From Candidatus Fermentibacterota bacterium (lineage in GTDB: Bacteria > JAFGKV01), in the NCBI GenBank assembly GCA_016928395.1, contig JAFGKV010000036.1, forward strand, positions 51,034 through 115,033: a DNA stretch of 64,000 nt. The letters run 5' to 3'. The notes beneath the pieces were generated by a model that saw only the letters and a list, made by a program, of their open reading frames with translations, did no database searches and had not been told where the DNA came from. The position numbers and the translations under genes were made by a program. Shown here piece after piece: positions 44,950 through 53,590 of this stretch; the first letter of the stretch is position 1, and each line of letters begins with the position of its first letter.

Positions 44950-46740
44950 CTAGCCTGACCGTCTGCGAGGAAGAATCCGCTTCAGAATACCCCTCACCGC
45001 ACCTTCATCCTTTGCGCCAACGGTCTGCTCCTGCGGCGGTTGCCCCGTCACCACAGGTTTCTCCAGCGTCTCCTCAAGTACTGGCAGGCTGGCTGGCCTG
45101 CGCTTCCGGCGACGCCGTCGCGGAGGCCGTACCTGCCCCGAGGAATCCACAGACGATCCACCCTGCTCACGGTTTGGCTCGACGGCATGCCTATGTGGGC
45201 TCTCCGGCTTGCGGGGCAAGCCCCCGTGATCCTCAGTGTGTTCAGGCTCACGCTCCCGTCGCGGGGGCTCATCTCGCCGCATCTTGGCGTCGCGGACTTT
45301 CGGTTCCACCTCTGCGGCAGTGGCCAGTGCAATCCTGACTCTCAGTCCCCTCGATTGCTCCAGGTGGGAAATCAGAACACGGTGCTGGTTCATCAGAAGC
45401 AGGGCGGTATCCGGGTCGACCTCCAGGGTCACGTCCCTTCTCTCGGGCACATTCTCCAGGAGCTGCAGTGCCTGCGTGGCTCGCTGAACGGGATCGATGA
45501 TCCTCCCCCGTCCTCCGCAGCGAGGACATGGGGAAGTTCGCAGGCTGATAAGCGACCGACGGAGTCTCTGCCTGGACAGCTCCAGCATCCCGAAGGCACT
45601 GATATGTCCGAGCCTGATACGAGCCTTGTCGTCCTTCATCGCCGTCCGAAGCTGCCGTTCGACCTCGGCCCTGTGCTTCTCGTCTGCCATATCTATGAAA
45701 TCCACGACGATGAGCCCACCAAGGTCCCGCAGCCGCAGTTGCCGTGCCAATTCCTTGGCGGCCTCAATGTTTGTCGACAAGGCCGTTTGTTCGCTACCGG
45801 ATCCCTTGGTTGACTTGCCGGAGTTCACGTCGACGGCCACCAGAGCGGTCGTTACTTGGATAACCAAAGAACCACCGCTGGGCAAGGGCACCTCCGGTTG
45901 CAGACAGGCCAACACGAGCCGTTCGATCCCGCTGTCGACCATGAGCGGCGTCTGCTTCTGGTGCACCGAAAAGGCTACTTTGGCCCGTGGCATGACCGTT
46001 CGCACATAGGTTTTGACCCTGGCGGCGACGTGCTCGGAACCAAGTACTACTTCATCCACATCGGGAGTGAGATAGTCGCGCAATGCCCTGAATGCGGCGT
46101 CTTCTTCGCTGAAGAGCAGCGAAGGCGCGGGATCGCTGGCGAATTGGGCGCTAATCTTCTGCCACAGCCGTACAAGTCGTGCCAGGTCCCGGTCAATCTC
46201 TCGCTTGGTGGAAGCCTTGCCCACGGTGCGCACAATGACCGAGCAGTTCTTTGGCACGGAAAGGTTGGAGACCAGGTCTCGCAGCCGCGCGCGGTCCTCG
46301 GATGTTTCGATGCGGCGGGAGATGCCCCCCGACCCTTCCTCGTCCGGCATGAGTACGACATACCGCCCGGCCAGTGAGATGTGGGTCGTAAGATCCGCGC
46401 CCTTGCTGTCCAGCGGGTCCCTGGTCACCTGCACGAGAACGGTTTGCTTCCGCTTCAGCACATCTTGGATGGGTGGACGATCTGATGGCTTGATGCCTTC
46501 GGGGTAGTTGCGGGGATGAATATCCTTGATCTGAATAAAGCCATGACGGTCTTCACCTAGATCGATAAAGGCAGCCTGCAGGGACGGCTCGACCCTGGCT
46601 ACGACCCCCTTGTAGATATTTCCCTTCAGCTGTCCCCGCTCCGTCTCCTCTTCCGTGTAGTCGACAAGTACATTGTCGTGGAGAAGGGCAACCTTTACTC
46701 GCCCCCCGCTCTCTTCAATCAACATCTTGGTTTTACTCAT
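44950..46740 (-). CDS. rng: Ribonuclease E/G family endoribonuclease
   Basis: 596 residues. Begins MSKTKMLIEESGGRVKVALLHD. The S1 domain is at about 35-130 (GNIYKGVVARVEPSLQAAFIDLG, GFIQIKDIHP). Catalytic acidic residues are in VAVDVNSGKST and VVDFIDMADE, which coordinate the active-site Mg. The Zn-link is CPRCGGRGRI. After ~475 is a basic and Arg-rich tail (RPPRRRRRKRRP), a feature of RNase E-like RNA-binding regions, though shorter than in E. coli. It processes rRNA and initiates mRNA decay; the short tail makes RNase G-like or degradosome roles unresolved. Confidence 0.93.
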   Translation of the reverse strand: MSKTKMLIEESGGRVKVALLHDNVLVDYTEEETERGQLKGNIYKGVVARVEPSLQAAFIDLGEDRHGFIQIKDIHPRNYPEGIKPSDRPPIQDVLKRKQTVLVQVTRDPLDSKGADLTTHISLAGRYVVLMPDEEGSGGISRRIETSEDRARLRDLVSNLSVPKNCSVIVRTVGKASTKREIDRDLARLVRLWQKISAQFASDPAPSLLFSEEDAAFRALRDYLTPDVDEVVLGSEHVAARVKTYVRTVMPRAKVAFSVHQKQTPLMVDSGIERLVLACLQPEVPLPSGGSLVIQVTTALVAVDVNSGKSTKGSGSEQTALSTNIEAAKELARQLRLRDLGGLIVVDFIDMADEKHRAEVERQLRTAMKDDKARIRLGHISAFGMLELSRQRLRRSLISLRTSPCPRCGGRGRIIDPVQRATQALQLLENVPERRDVTLEVDPDTALLLMNQHRVLISHLEQSRGLRVRIALATAAEVEPKVRDAKMRRDEPPRREREPEHTEDHGGLPRKPESPHRHAVEPNREQGGSSVDSSGQVRPPRRRRRKRRPASLPVLEETLEKPVVTGQPPQEQTVGAKDEGAVRGILKRILPRRRSG

Positions 46741-46895
46741 GAACGCAGTGCCTTTGTGGCCTCCTCTCAGATCATTTCAAACACACGAAACCCTCGCCCG
46801 CGCCCCGCTTCCTCAGCTGCATAGCAAGGGCACGATACCATACCGCAACGACGTCACGCACTGCAGTAGCCTCATCCCCAGACCCCAGCGCAGCG

Positions 46896-47921
46896 TCATC
46901 TCGTCAACCCTGCACCCAGCGGGCCGCCCTCCAATGCGCCGAGAAGCCCTACGAAGAACGCAAGATAGCCGCGCCACCGGGCTTCACCGTCGTCGGGATG
47001 TGACCACGCTGTGTGTCGTACAGAACCGACGAGCGGTAGAATCCAGAAGACAAGCACAACGACTCCCACGGGAGTCACCGGACCCCCCAGCCCTTCCACT
47101 AGGTTCATCCGCGCGGTAAACGCGCCTCCCAACGGGTAGCCAAGTGTCAGCATCCTGATACCGGTAGCACAGACACCCAGGAAACCCGCAGGATTGCCGA
47201 TGGCCTCCAGCGCACACCCTGAAACTGCCGTAGAGAACACGGCCATCCGCCCACCCTGCGCACCCAGGCCGCCACCAAACCAACCGCCGAGCGTGGCCAG
47301 CGCGCCGATGCCTGCGGCCACCGCCCCCACCACCCTGAGCCACTGCGTCGAACGGAATGCCCACACACCTGCCACGACGGCCACGCCAACGGCAAGAAGC
47401 GAGCATGGTTGCTGGCATCGTTCGAGAAGGTCTTGGGGGAGAATACCACCCCACCGGACCACCAGCACTGAGGCGGACCACCATGCGGGACCGATAACGG
47501 CCACCACACGCTTCGGGCCAAGAAGCGACAATGATGCAGGAAGGAAGGCCGTTCTTAACGCCAGCGCAACCCAAATGGTGACCAAAGCCCCTCGGCCAAT
47601 CCGCGGCGGCATGGCGCCCAGCGCCACTCGCAGCAGGCTGAGGGAATCCGTTTTGGAGAATGTCACCACTACGGATGCGCCGACGAGAAAAAGGAACAAG
47701 GATCCAAACGCCAGGTAGATGGCCGGCTGCTGACGCCCGGTAAGCAACCCGATCCCGACGGCAACGAGAGATCCTCCCGCAGCCATCATGATCACATTAT
47801 CGGCCATGAGTTCTACGACGGCTCCCGCCACCGTCAGGAGGATCCCCGGAGTATCCCGTCCGCGATGTCCCAGAATGCCCAGAACTCCCAACACCACCGC
47901 TGCCAGAATGTCTTCTCGCAT
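46896..47921 (-). CDS. Polytopic membrane protein of unknown function
   Basis: 341 residues from an ATG at 47921, with a GAGG site upstream. There are about 9 hydrophobic helices, for example ILAAVVLGVLGILGHRGRDTPG and LAFGSLFLFLVGASVVVTFSK. No transporter or enzyme signature was recognised; the gly-rich helices and intervening charged loops might fit a proton-channel-like or NuoN-like fold, but that is speculative. It lies 54 nt downstream of trxB and 155 nt upstream of the RNase G gene on the same strand. Confidence 0.65.
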   Translation of the reverse strand: MREDILAAVVLGVLGILGHRGRDTPGILLTVAGAVVELMADNVIMMAAGGSLVAVGIGLLTGRQQPAIYLAFGSLFLFLVGASVVVTFSKTDSLSLLRVALGAMPPRIGRGALVTIWVALALRTAFLPASLSLLGPKRVVAVIGPAWWSASVLVVRWGGILPQDLLERCQQPCSLLAVGVAVVAGVWAFRSTQWLRVVGAVAAGIGALATLGGWFGGGLGAQGGRMAVFSTAVSGCALEAIGNPAGFLGVCATGIRMLTLGYPLGGAFTARMNLVEGLGGPVTPVGVVVLVFWILPLVGSVRHTAWSHPDDGEARWRGYLAFFVGLLGALEGGPLGAGLTR

Positions 47922-47975
47922 GGGTTCAGCCTCGCCGGCCTCCTGCGGGATGCATGCCTACGTTGCCTCCGCCCC

Positions 47976-48908
47976 CTAACGACCTCGCTCGGCCAAGAAT
48001 CGTTCCGCCTCGATAGCGGCAATGCACCCCGACCCTGCCGCACTCACCGCCTGACGGTACACCGAATCCTGGCAGTCGCCCGCCGCGAAAACCCCTGGAA
48101 CCGCGGTCCTAGACGTGCCGGGGATGGTGCGGATATAGCCCTTGTCGTCGCGTTCCAGCGTTCCCTTGACGAAACCGGTGTTGGGGTCATGGCCGATCGC
48201 AAGGAAGACCCCGTGGCACGGGAGGGTCCGCTCTTGGCCGGTGTGAACATCCCGCAGGAGAAGGCCGGTGACGCCCACGGGCTCCTCACCTAGAACCTCC
48301 TTGACCACGCTGTCCCATACGATTTCCACCCGGGGCTCGGCCAACAGGCGCTTCTGCATGATCTTGGATGCTCTCAATTCGTCGCGCCGATGCACCAGCC
48401 ATACCCTCGTCGCAAAACGCGTGAGAAACAGGGCCTCCTCTACGGCGGAATCGCCCCCCCCGATCACCGCCACCTGCTTATCCTTGAAGAAGAATCCGTC
48501 GCAGGTCGCACACGCGGAGACTCCTCTGCCCTGCCACCGCCGTTCGGATTCCAGGCCGAGATACCTGGCCGAAGCGCCGGTGGCGACTATGAGGGCATCG
48601 GCAGTGATTCTCTCATCCCCGAGGAACAAGGAGAGGGTTGGCCCCTCGGATTGCACATCCGTTGCCTCCTCCATGCGGAAGCGAGCACCGAAGCGTTCGG
48701 CCTGCATCCGCATCCTCTGCATAAGTTCCGGACCCGGGATACCCTCAGGGAAGCCCGGGAAGTTCTCTATGTCGGTGGTGATCATAAGCTGCCCGCCCGG
48801 TTGCGTGCCTTCGATCACCAGCGGGGACAGCATGGCCCTTGCGGCGTAAACGGCTGCCGTGAGCCCCGCGGGGCCTGAGCCGACGATTATGAGACGCTCC
48901 TGGTTCAC
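47976..48908 (-). CDS. trxB: Thioredoxin reductase
   Basis: 310 residues. The GTG at 48908 (start NQERLIIVGSGPAG) has GAGGAG upstream; the longer frame adds a basic extension. The FAD motif IIVGSGPAGLTAA is at residues 7-19, the redox CATC is at 133-136, the NADPH motif VIGGGDSAVEEAL follows, and GVFAAGDCQD is near the C-terminus. It reduces thioredoxin with NADPH in the cytoplasm. No thioredoxin gene was seen in the window. Confidence 0.95.
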   Translation of the reverse strand: MNQERLIIVGSGPAGLTAAVYAARAMLSPLVIEGTQPGGQLMITTDIENFPGFPEGIPGPELMQRMRMQAERFGARFRMEEATDVQSEGPTLSLFLGDERITADALIVATGASARYLGLESERRWQGRGVSACATCDGFFFKDKQVAVIGGGDSAVEEALFLTRFATRVWLVHRRDELRASKIMQKRLLAEPRVEIVWDSVVKEVLGEEPVGVTGLLLRDVHTGQERTLPCHGVFLAIGHDPNTGFVKGTLERDDKGYIRTIPGTSRTAVPGVFAAGDCQDSVYRQAVSAAGSGCIAAIEAERFLAERGR

Positions 48909-48986
48909 ACTGATTCTCCTCTCGCCCCGACCATCCCGGGACAAACGCGCATCCATCTCCTCTGTGCCATGGGCGCGGTCAGGGGT

Positions 48987-51620
48987 TCATTGAAAGACAT
49001 AGATGGTCTGATCCGGCGTGGTGCCGGGAATCACCCGGATGTCACCATCCGTGAACACAACTTCAACTTCCACGTACGTTGGTCGGCGGCCGAGACCAAA
49101 GTGCTGTACGAGTGAATTCTGGCTTGCGGTGCCCTTCCCTCCTTGCACTTCTCGGACTTGGGCACGGGCGCCGTCCGAGACCCGAACCTTGCAGCCTATG
49201 CAGTCCGCATTGGTGGTGATCCCGTTTCCCACACCGATAACACCCACGGATCGCCCCCAGGAATCGTTTCGAAACAAACGTATGCCGCTGCTGCTCCCCA
49301 CCACCAGATCCAGATCGCCGTCACGGTCGAAATCCGACACAGCGCAACCCCAGCCGTTAAGCGCGCGGACCCCTGCCAGGTAGGTGACATCATGAAAGCG
49401 CCCGTGCCTCTGCATCAGAAGGTACGAGCGACGCCCCTCGTACACTGATGTGATGTACAGGTCAAGATCACCGTCATTGTCGAAATCGGCCCAACAGGGA
49501 TCAGAGCTCGTTTCCTCGTAAGGGATTCCTCCCCGCCCCTCAAGCGGAACAAACTTACCCTCAGCCGCTGCACGGTTCTGCAGAAGCACGGTGGTGTTCG
49601 AGAGATGAATGTAGCGGGGATGGGCAAGATTCGCACTGATGAGATCGAGGTGACCGTCACCGTCGAAATCACCCCAATCACTGCCGATGGTATGGCCGAA
49701 CCATCCATCGCGTTCCTCACCGCGGACTCCGCGGAGACACGCGACATCGACAAACCGACCGCTGCCGTCATTCTCCCATAGAGAGTTGGGCTGCAGCCGG
49801 TAGTTGGAGACAAAGATATCCAGGTCCCCGTCGGCATCGTAATCGGCGCAGCCTACACCCCTACCGGCCCTGGGCTGCCCGGTGGCAATCCCCCTCAGAC
49901 CGCTCTCGTCAACGAAAAGCCCCTTGCCCTTGTTCATGAGCACACGGTCGGGCATCCCTGAACCCGGTGACTCGGCGCATTCATATTTCGCCAGGTAAAC
50001 ATCAAGAAGACCGTCACCGTCGAAATCACCCAATGCGGCGCCTTCCGTCGGCAGCCCATCCGCCGGGAAGCCCGCCACCTCTTCAAAGCGCTGGCCGTCA
50101 CCGAGAAAGAGACGGTCAGAGGAGTCGCCGGTTCCCATGACCAGCAGGTCCAGTGCCCCGTCGTTGTTCACATCGGCGAAGAGGCCCCCCGAGGAGACAA
50201 CCCCGTCGAGGCCAACCAGGGTGGTCACCTCATGAAACGTGACGCCGGCGACGTTGTGGAACAGTCTGTTCCCGCCCACGAGGAGATCATCGAATCCATC
50301 ACCATCGAAGTCACCCCACGCAACCCTGCCGCCCCCAACTTCTCCAAGCCCAGACCGGGAGGTGACATCCTCGAACAGCGGGCCATCGTATTCGAGCACG
50401 TTCCTGGAATACTCGACAGTCTTATCGGACGACCCCATCCGACGCAGCACGATGTTCAAGAGGGAATCGGCCCGAGCGGTCCACACATTGCGCACGTCAC
50501 CAGCCTCCAAGGCCCGGGCTAGAAACTCCCCTGCCTCCGCCAGCCTTCCACCGGATACTGCGCACTGTCCGAGCACAAAATACGCTGGAGCTGCCGTCGC
50601 CTCGCAGCGAATGCGCTCGGGGAGGTTCTCCACGACATCCGTCGCCATTCTTGCCGCAGTCTCGATGTCGCCACGGCGGAGCAGAGCCATGGCATAGCTC
50701 GCCTCGGCTTGCACGCGAAGAGAGCAGATCTCCAGCTCCCAGCGTTCTTCTGGATAGCCTGGCGGTGGTACACACTGGCCAACCGCATCAACGGCCCGCC
50801 TGGCGTACTGGAGGGCGCGGTAGTCTCCAAGGTTCTTTTCGAGATACCAGTAGGCCGCCGTAGTCAAGGCCCGTGGGTCATCCGGCGAGTCCCGCATCCA
50901 TGCATGTAAGACATCACTCAATTCAGCGGGCCGGTTCATGACCGCCAAGGTCGCCGAGAGTGTCGAAAAGGCCTCCCCCCTCATGACGCTCTCGGGGTTG
51001 TCGCGCAAGTATCGCCGCAAAAAGGCTGCCTTGCCTGCAGTGTCGTTCCACACCCCGTGAAGGCTGTCGTAGAAGCTCTCCATGGAGATGTCAAAGGCCA
51101 GCCGGGAACCGGGAAAGCGGAACGCCAGCATGGATCCCGCGGCATTGGCCAGGGAGTCTTCCCCCATGAGCCGATAGCCGTGATAGGCCAGTTCCAGGTC
51201 ACTCTCGGTTCGGGGCCGTATCAGGGCGCAGGCATCAACCTCCTGACGGACGAGACGCTGCAAGCTGTCGCCGTTGTCAGCACCCGCCATGGCCAGAAGT
51301 GCGCGCCACCTTCCCCTCACCGCATCCTTCTCCCTGGGCCTTACGGCTAGGATACGATCCCAGTGGTCTAGAGCCCGGCCGGGATCGCCGACCTTGTGAA
51401 AGCACTCCCCGAGCCGCAGCCAGGGGTCAATCTCGTGCGGCGCCGCATTCATGGCTCTCACAAACGCTGCCGCCGCATCATCGAAACGGCAGTACGCGGC
51501 CAGACTGTCTCCGCGGGCCATGAGAACCTCATACCGCTCCGAGATCAGCGGCACGGACCGGGCGCAGGATACCCCCAGCGCCACGAGCAGGAGCAGGTAG
51601 ATCTTCCGCGCGGACACCAC
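48987..51620 (-). CDS. TPR and seven FG-GAP/VCBS repeat lipoprotein with UnbV-type C-terminus
   Basis: 877 residues. The GTG at 51620 (or the next codon, 51617) leads to a lipoprotein signal (IYLLLLVALGVSC). Residues ~45-420 are TPR-like (DDAAAAFVRAMNAAPHEIDPWLRLGECFHKVGD). Residues ~440-790 hold seven calcium-binding D-x-D-x-DG units: DFDGDGFDD, DVNNDGALD, DFDGDGLLD, DYDADGDLD, DFDGDGHLD, DFDNDGDLD and DFDRDGDLD, consistent with a seven-bladed integrin-like propeller. The C-terminus is an ASPIC/UnbV domain (GCKVRVSDGARAQVREVQGG and VQHFGLGRRPTYVEVEV). It is probably surface-exposed and binds polymers or proteins. The role is unknown. Confidence 0.85.
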   Translation of the reverse strand: MVSARKIYLLLLVALGVSCARSVPLISERYEVLMARGDSLAAYCRFDDAAAAFVRAMNAAPHEIDPWLRLGECFHKVGDPGRALDHWDRILAVRPREKDAVRGRWRALLAMAGADNGDSLQRLVRQEVDACALIRPRTESDLELAYHGYRLMGEDSLANAAGSMLAFRFPGSRLAFDISMESFYDSLHGVWNDTAGKAAFLRRYLRDNPESVMRGEAFSTLSATLAVMNRPAELSDVLHAWMRDSPDDPRALTTAAYWYLEKNLGDYRALQYARRAVDAVGQCVPPPGYPEERWELEICSLRVQAEASYAMALLRRGDIETAARMATDVVENLPERIRCEATAAPAYFVLGQCAVSGGRLAEAGEFLARALEAGDVRNVWTARADSLLNIVLRRMGSSDKTVEYSRNVLEYDGPLFEDVTSRSGLGEVGGGRVAWGDFDGDGFDDLLVGGNRLFHNVAGVTFHEVTTLVGLDGVVSSGGLFADVNNDGALDLLVMGTGDSSDRLFLGDGQRFEEVAGFPADGLPTEGAALGDFDGDGLLDVYLAKYECAESPGSGMPDRVLMNKGKGLFVDESGLRGIATGQPRAGRGVGCADYDADGDLDIFVSNYRLQPNSLWENDGSGRFVDVACLRGVRGEERDGWFGHTIGSDWGDFDGDGHLDLISANLAHPRYIHLSNTTVLLQNRAAAEGKFVPLEGRGGIPYEETSSDPCWADFDNDGDLDLYITSVYEGRRSYLLMQRHGRFHDVTYLAGVRALNGWGCAVSDFDRDGDLDLVVGSSSGIRLFRNDSWGRSVGVIGVGNGITTNADCIGCKVRVSDGARAQVREVQGGKGTASQNSLVQHFGLGRRPTYVEVEVVFTDGDIRVIPGTTPDQTIYVFQ

Positions 51621-51811
51621 CCAGCTGCCGTAGCCTCCTCCCCCATCAAGTGTGTCGCGGCAGACCCTGGCTGCCGTGTACCCGGCCACGGGACTCGAGA
51701 CAGCCGGGACCATCCAAGAGTCGCCCGACAGAGCGCGGGCCATGAGACGGCGGCTAGGGCGCATGGGGGCGCATACCCTCCTCGGAGTGCGGTGAATGAG
51801 AACGAGAAAGG

Positions 51812-53590
51812 CTATGCGCTTCGGCCTGTGCTGTCAATCGGTGTGACTCGTCCAGCAGCGGCCGGTCCGAGAAGAACCCATCGATACTCGGGGTTAGTCT
51901 CCATAAGCCGCTCGTGGCTCCCCTGGTCGGCAATGCGCCCGTCTTTGATGAACAGCACCCAGTCAGCCTGTTCTACGGTAGCGACCCGATGCGAGACCAA
52001 AAGCATCGCCGCACCGCCAGGCCCTCGGGCCATTCCCTCCCAGAACCGTCGCTCGGTCTCCGCGTCGAGGCTGGCCGTGCAGTCGTCCAGCAGAAGAAGC
52101 TGGGGCCCCCCGACCAAAGCCCGGGCGATGGCCAACCGCTGCCGTTGCCCACCCGAGACCAGCGTTCCGCGATGGCCCAGCCTGGTGCCAAGGCCCTGTT
52201 CCATCGCGCGGACATCAAAGCCGATCTGGGCCCTGTCCAACACGGCTAGCACACTCTGATCATCGATTTCCCTTCCCACAAGAACATTGTCTCTGATGGT
52301 GTCCGAGAACAGCGCTCCCTCTTGGGGGACATAGCCGATGCCACTGCGGTACTGGTCGAGATTCAGATCGTCCAACCCGATCCCATTCAGCGCAATCCAC
52401 CCGGAGGTCGGAGAAAGAACACCGGCAGCCAGCTTCAAAACCGTGGTCTTGCCGCTGCCCACTTCCCCAACCAGGACGACCCGCTCCCCTGCCCTCACCT
52501 GGAACGACAAGTCCTTCAGCAGGGGATCGCTTTCCGCATAGGAGAAAGAGACATCGCTGAACTGCAGCGCGGACATCCGAGGAACCTCGGCTCTACCGGC
52601 GGGAACCTGCCTGGAGGGGAACTCGTCGATATCAGTGATTCGGTCCATGGACACGAATGCCTGCCTAGCCACGGCGGGAAGCCCCGGGAGTTCGGTCAGG
52701 GGCTGCATAAGTCGCTCAAGATACAGGTAGATCGCGTAGAGGCCCCCGATGCTCAGATCCCCCCGCACCACCAGCGCGCCGGAGGCAAGCAACGCAATAC
52801 CTTGGCACAACCGCCCAATGCCCGCATCGCCATACCATGTCAGCGCGAAGAGCCGCGCAACCCGGTACTGAACGCCTGCCCGTTCCCTGAGTATGTCCGC
52901 CAGCTTGCGTTCCTGGCCTTCCTCTGCGGTGAACGCCTTCACGATTCTGATCCCGCTGAACGTCGCCTCCAAGGCTTCATTCGTGCGCGAGATTGCCTTC
53001 TGTTGTGCATCGAATGCCCGGTGCAGCCGGTGGCGAATGACATAGTACAGGTAGATTCCGCCGGGAAGCGGAATGAGCGAGATCAAGGCAACACGCCATT
53101 CCAGCAGGAAAATGGCCGCCACGCAGAAAGCAAACCGGCCAAAGGCATCGATGCCCCGGAACACGCCGGAGCTGAGAAACCAGGCCAACTTCGGGTACTC
53201 CCGCAGATCATCGGTCAGCCGCGTTACCAGATCCCCGGTGGGGAAATGGAGAAAGAAGCGATAGTCCTTCTTGAGCAGGCGATCAAACGAATCCCCGCGG
53301 ATATCCAACTCGAATCGCATGTTCATCCATGCCCTGGCCACAGGATACAGCCCAGCAACAATCCTGGCCAACAGGAGGACGGCAAGCACCAGCATGGTGC
53401 CCATGCCGACTCCATCGCCGCCATGCTGCATGACGCTGGTCACCCTGTCGATCACATGCTTGAGTACCAGGGGGTATGCCAGAGTCACCGCGGTGGAGAG
53501 AACGGTGAAACAAGCCATGATGACAAGCCACCAGCGATGGTGCCGCCAGTGCGACCAGATCCACGCCGCCCGCCATCCCCGCCGGTTCAT
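51812..53590 (-). CDS. ABC exporter half-transporter with degenerate Walker B
   Basis: 592 residues. The ATG at 53590 is chosen because it overlaps the partner gene's stop as ATGA. Six membrane helices with FFLHFPTGDLVTRLTDD are followed by the ATPase domain: Walker A GEVGSGKTT, signature LVSGGQRQRLAIARAL, Walker B LLLLDDCTASLD. The catalytic Glu after Walker B is replaced by Asp, so this subunit supplies the degenerate site in a heterodimeric TM287/288-like exporter. The other half is the upstream gene. Confidence 0.93.
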   Translation of the reverse strand: MNRRGWRAAWIWSHWRHHRWWLVIMACFTVLSTAVTLAYPLVLKHVIDRVTSVMQHGGDGVGMGTMLVLAVLLLARIVAGLYPVARAWMNMRFELDIRGDSFDRLLKKDYRFFLHFPTGDLVTRLTDDLREYPKLAWFLSSGVFRGIDAFGRFAFCVAAIFLLEWRVALISLIPLPGGIYLYYVIRHRLHRAFDAQQKAISRTNEALEATFSGIRIVKAFTAEEGQERKLADILRERAGVQYRVARLFALTWYGDAGIGRLCQGIALLASGALVVRGDLSIGGLYAIYLYLERLMQPLTELPGLPAVARQAFVSMDRITDIDEFPSRQVPAGRAEVPRMSALQFSDVSFSYAESDPLLKDLSFQVRAGERVVLVGEVGSGKTTVLKLAAGVLSPTSGWIALNGIGLDDLNLDQYRSGIGYVPQEGALFSDTIRDNVLVGREIDDQSVLAVLDRAQIGFDVRAMEQGLGTRLGHRGTLVSGGQRQRLAIARALVGGPQLLLLDDCTASLDAETERRFWEGMARGPGGAAMLLVSHRVATVEQADWVLFIKDGRIADQGSHERLMETNPEYRWVLLGPAAAGRVTPIDSTGRSA

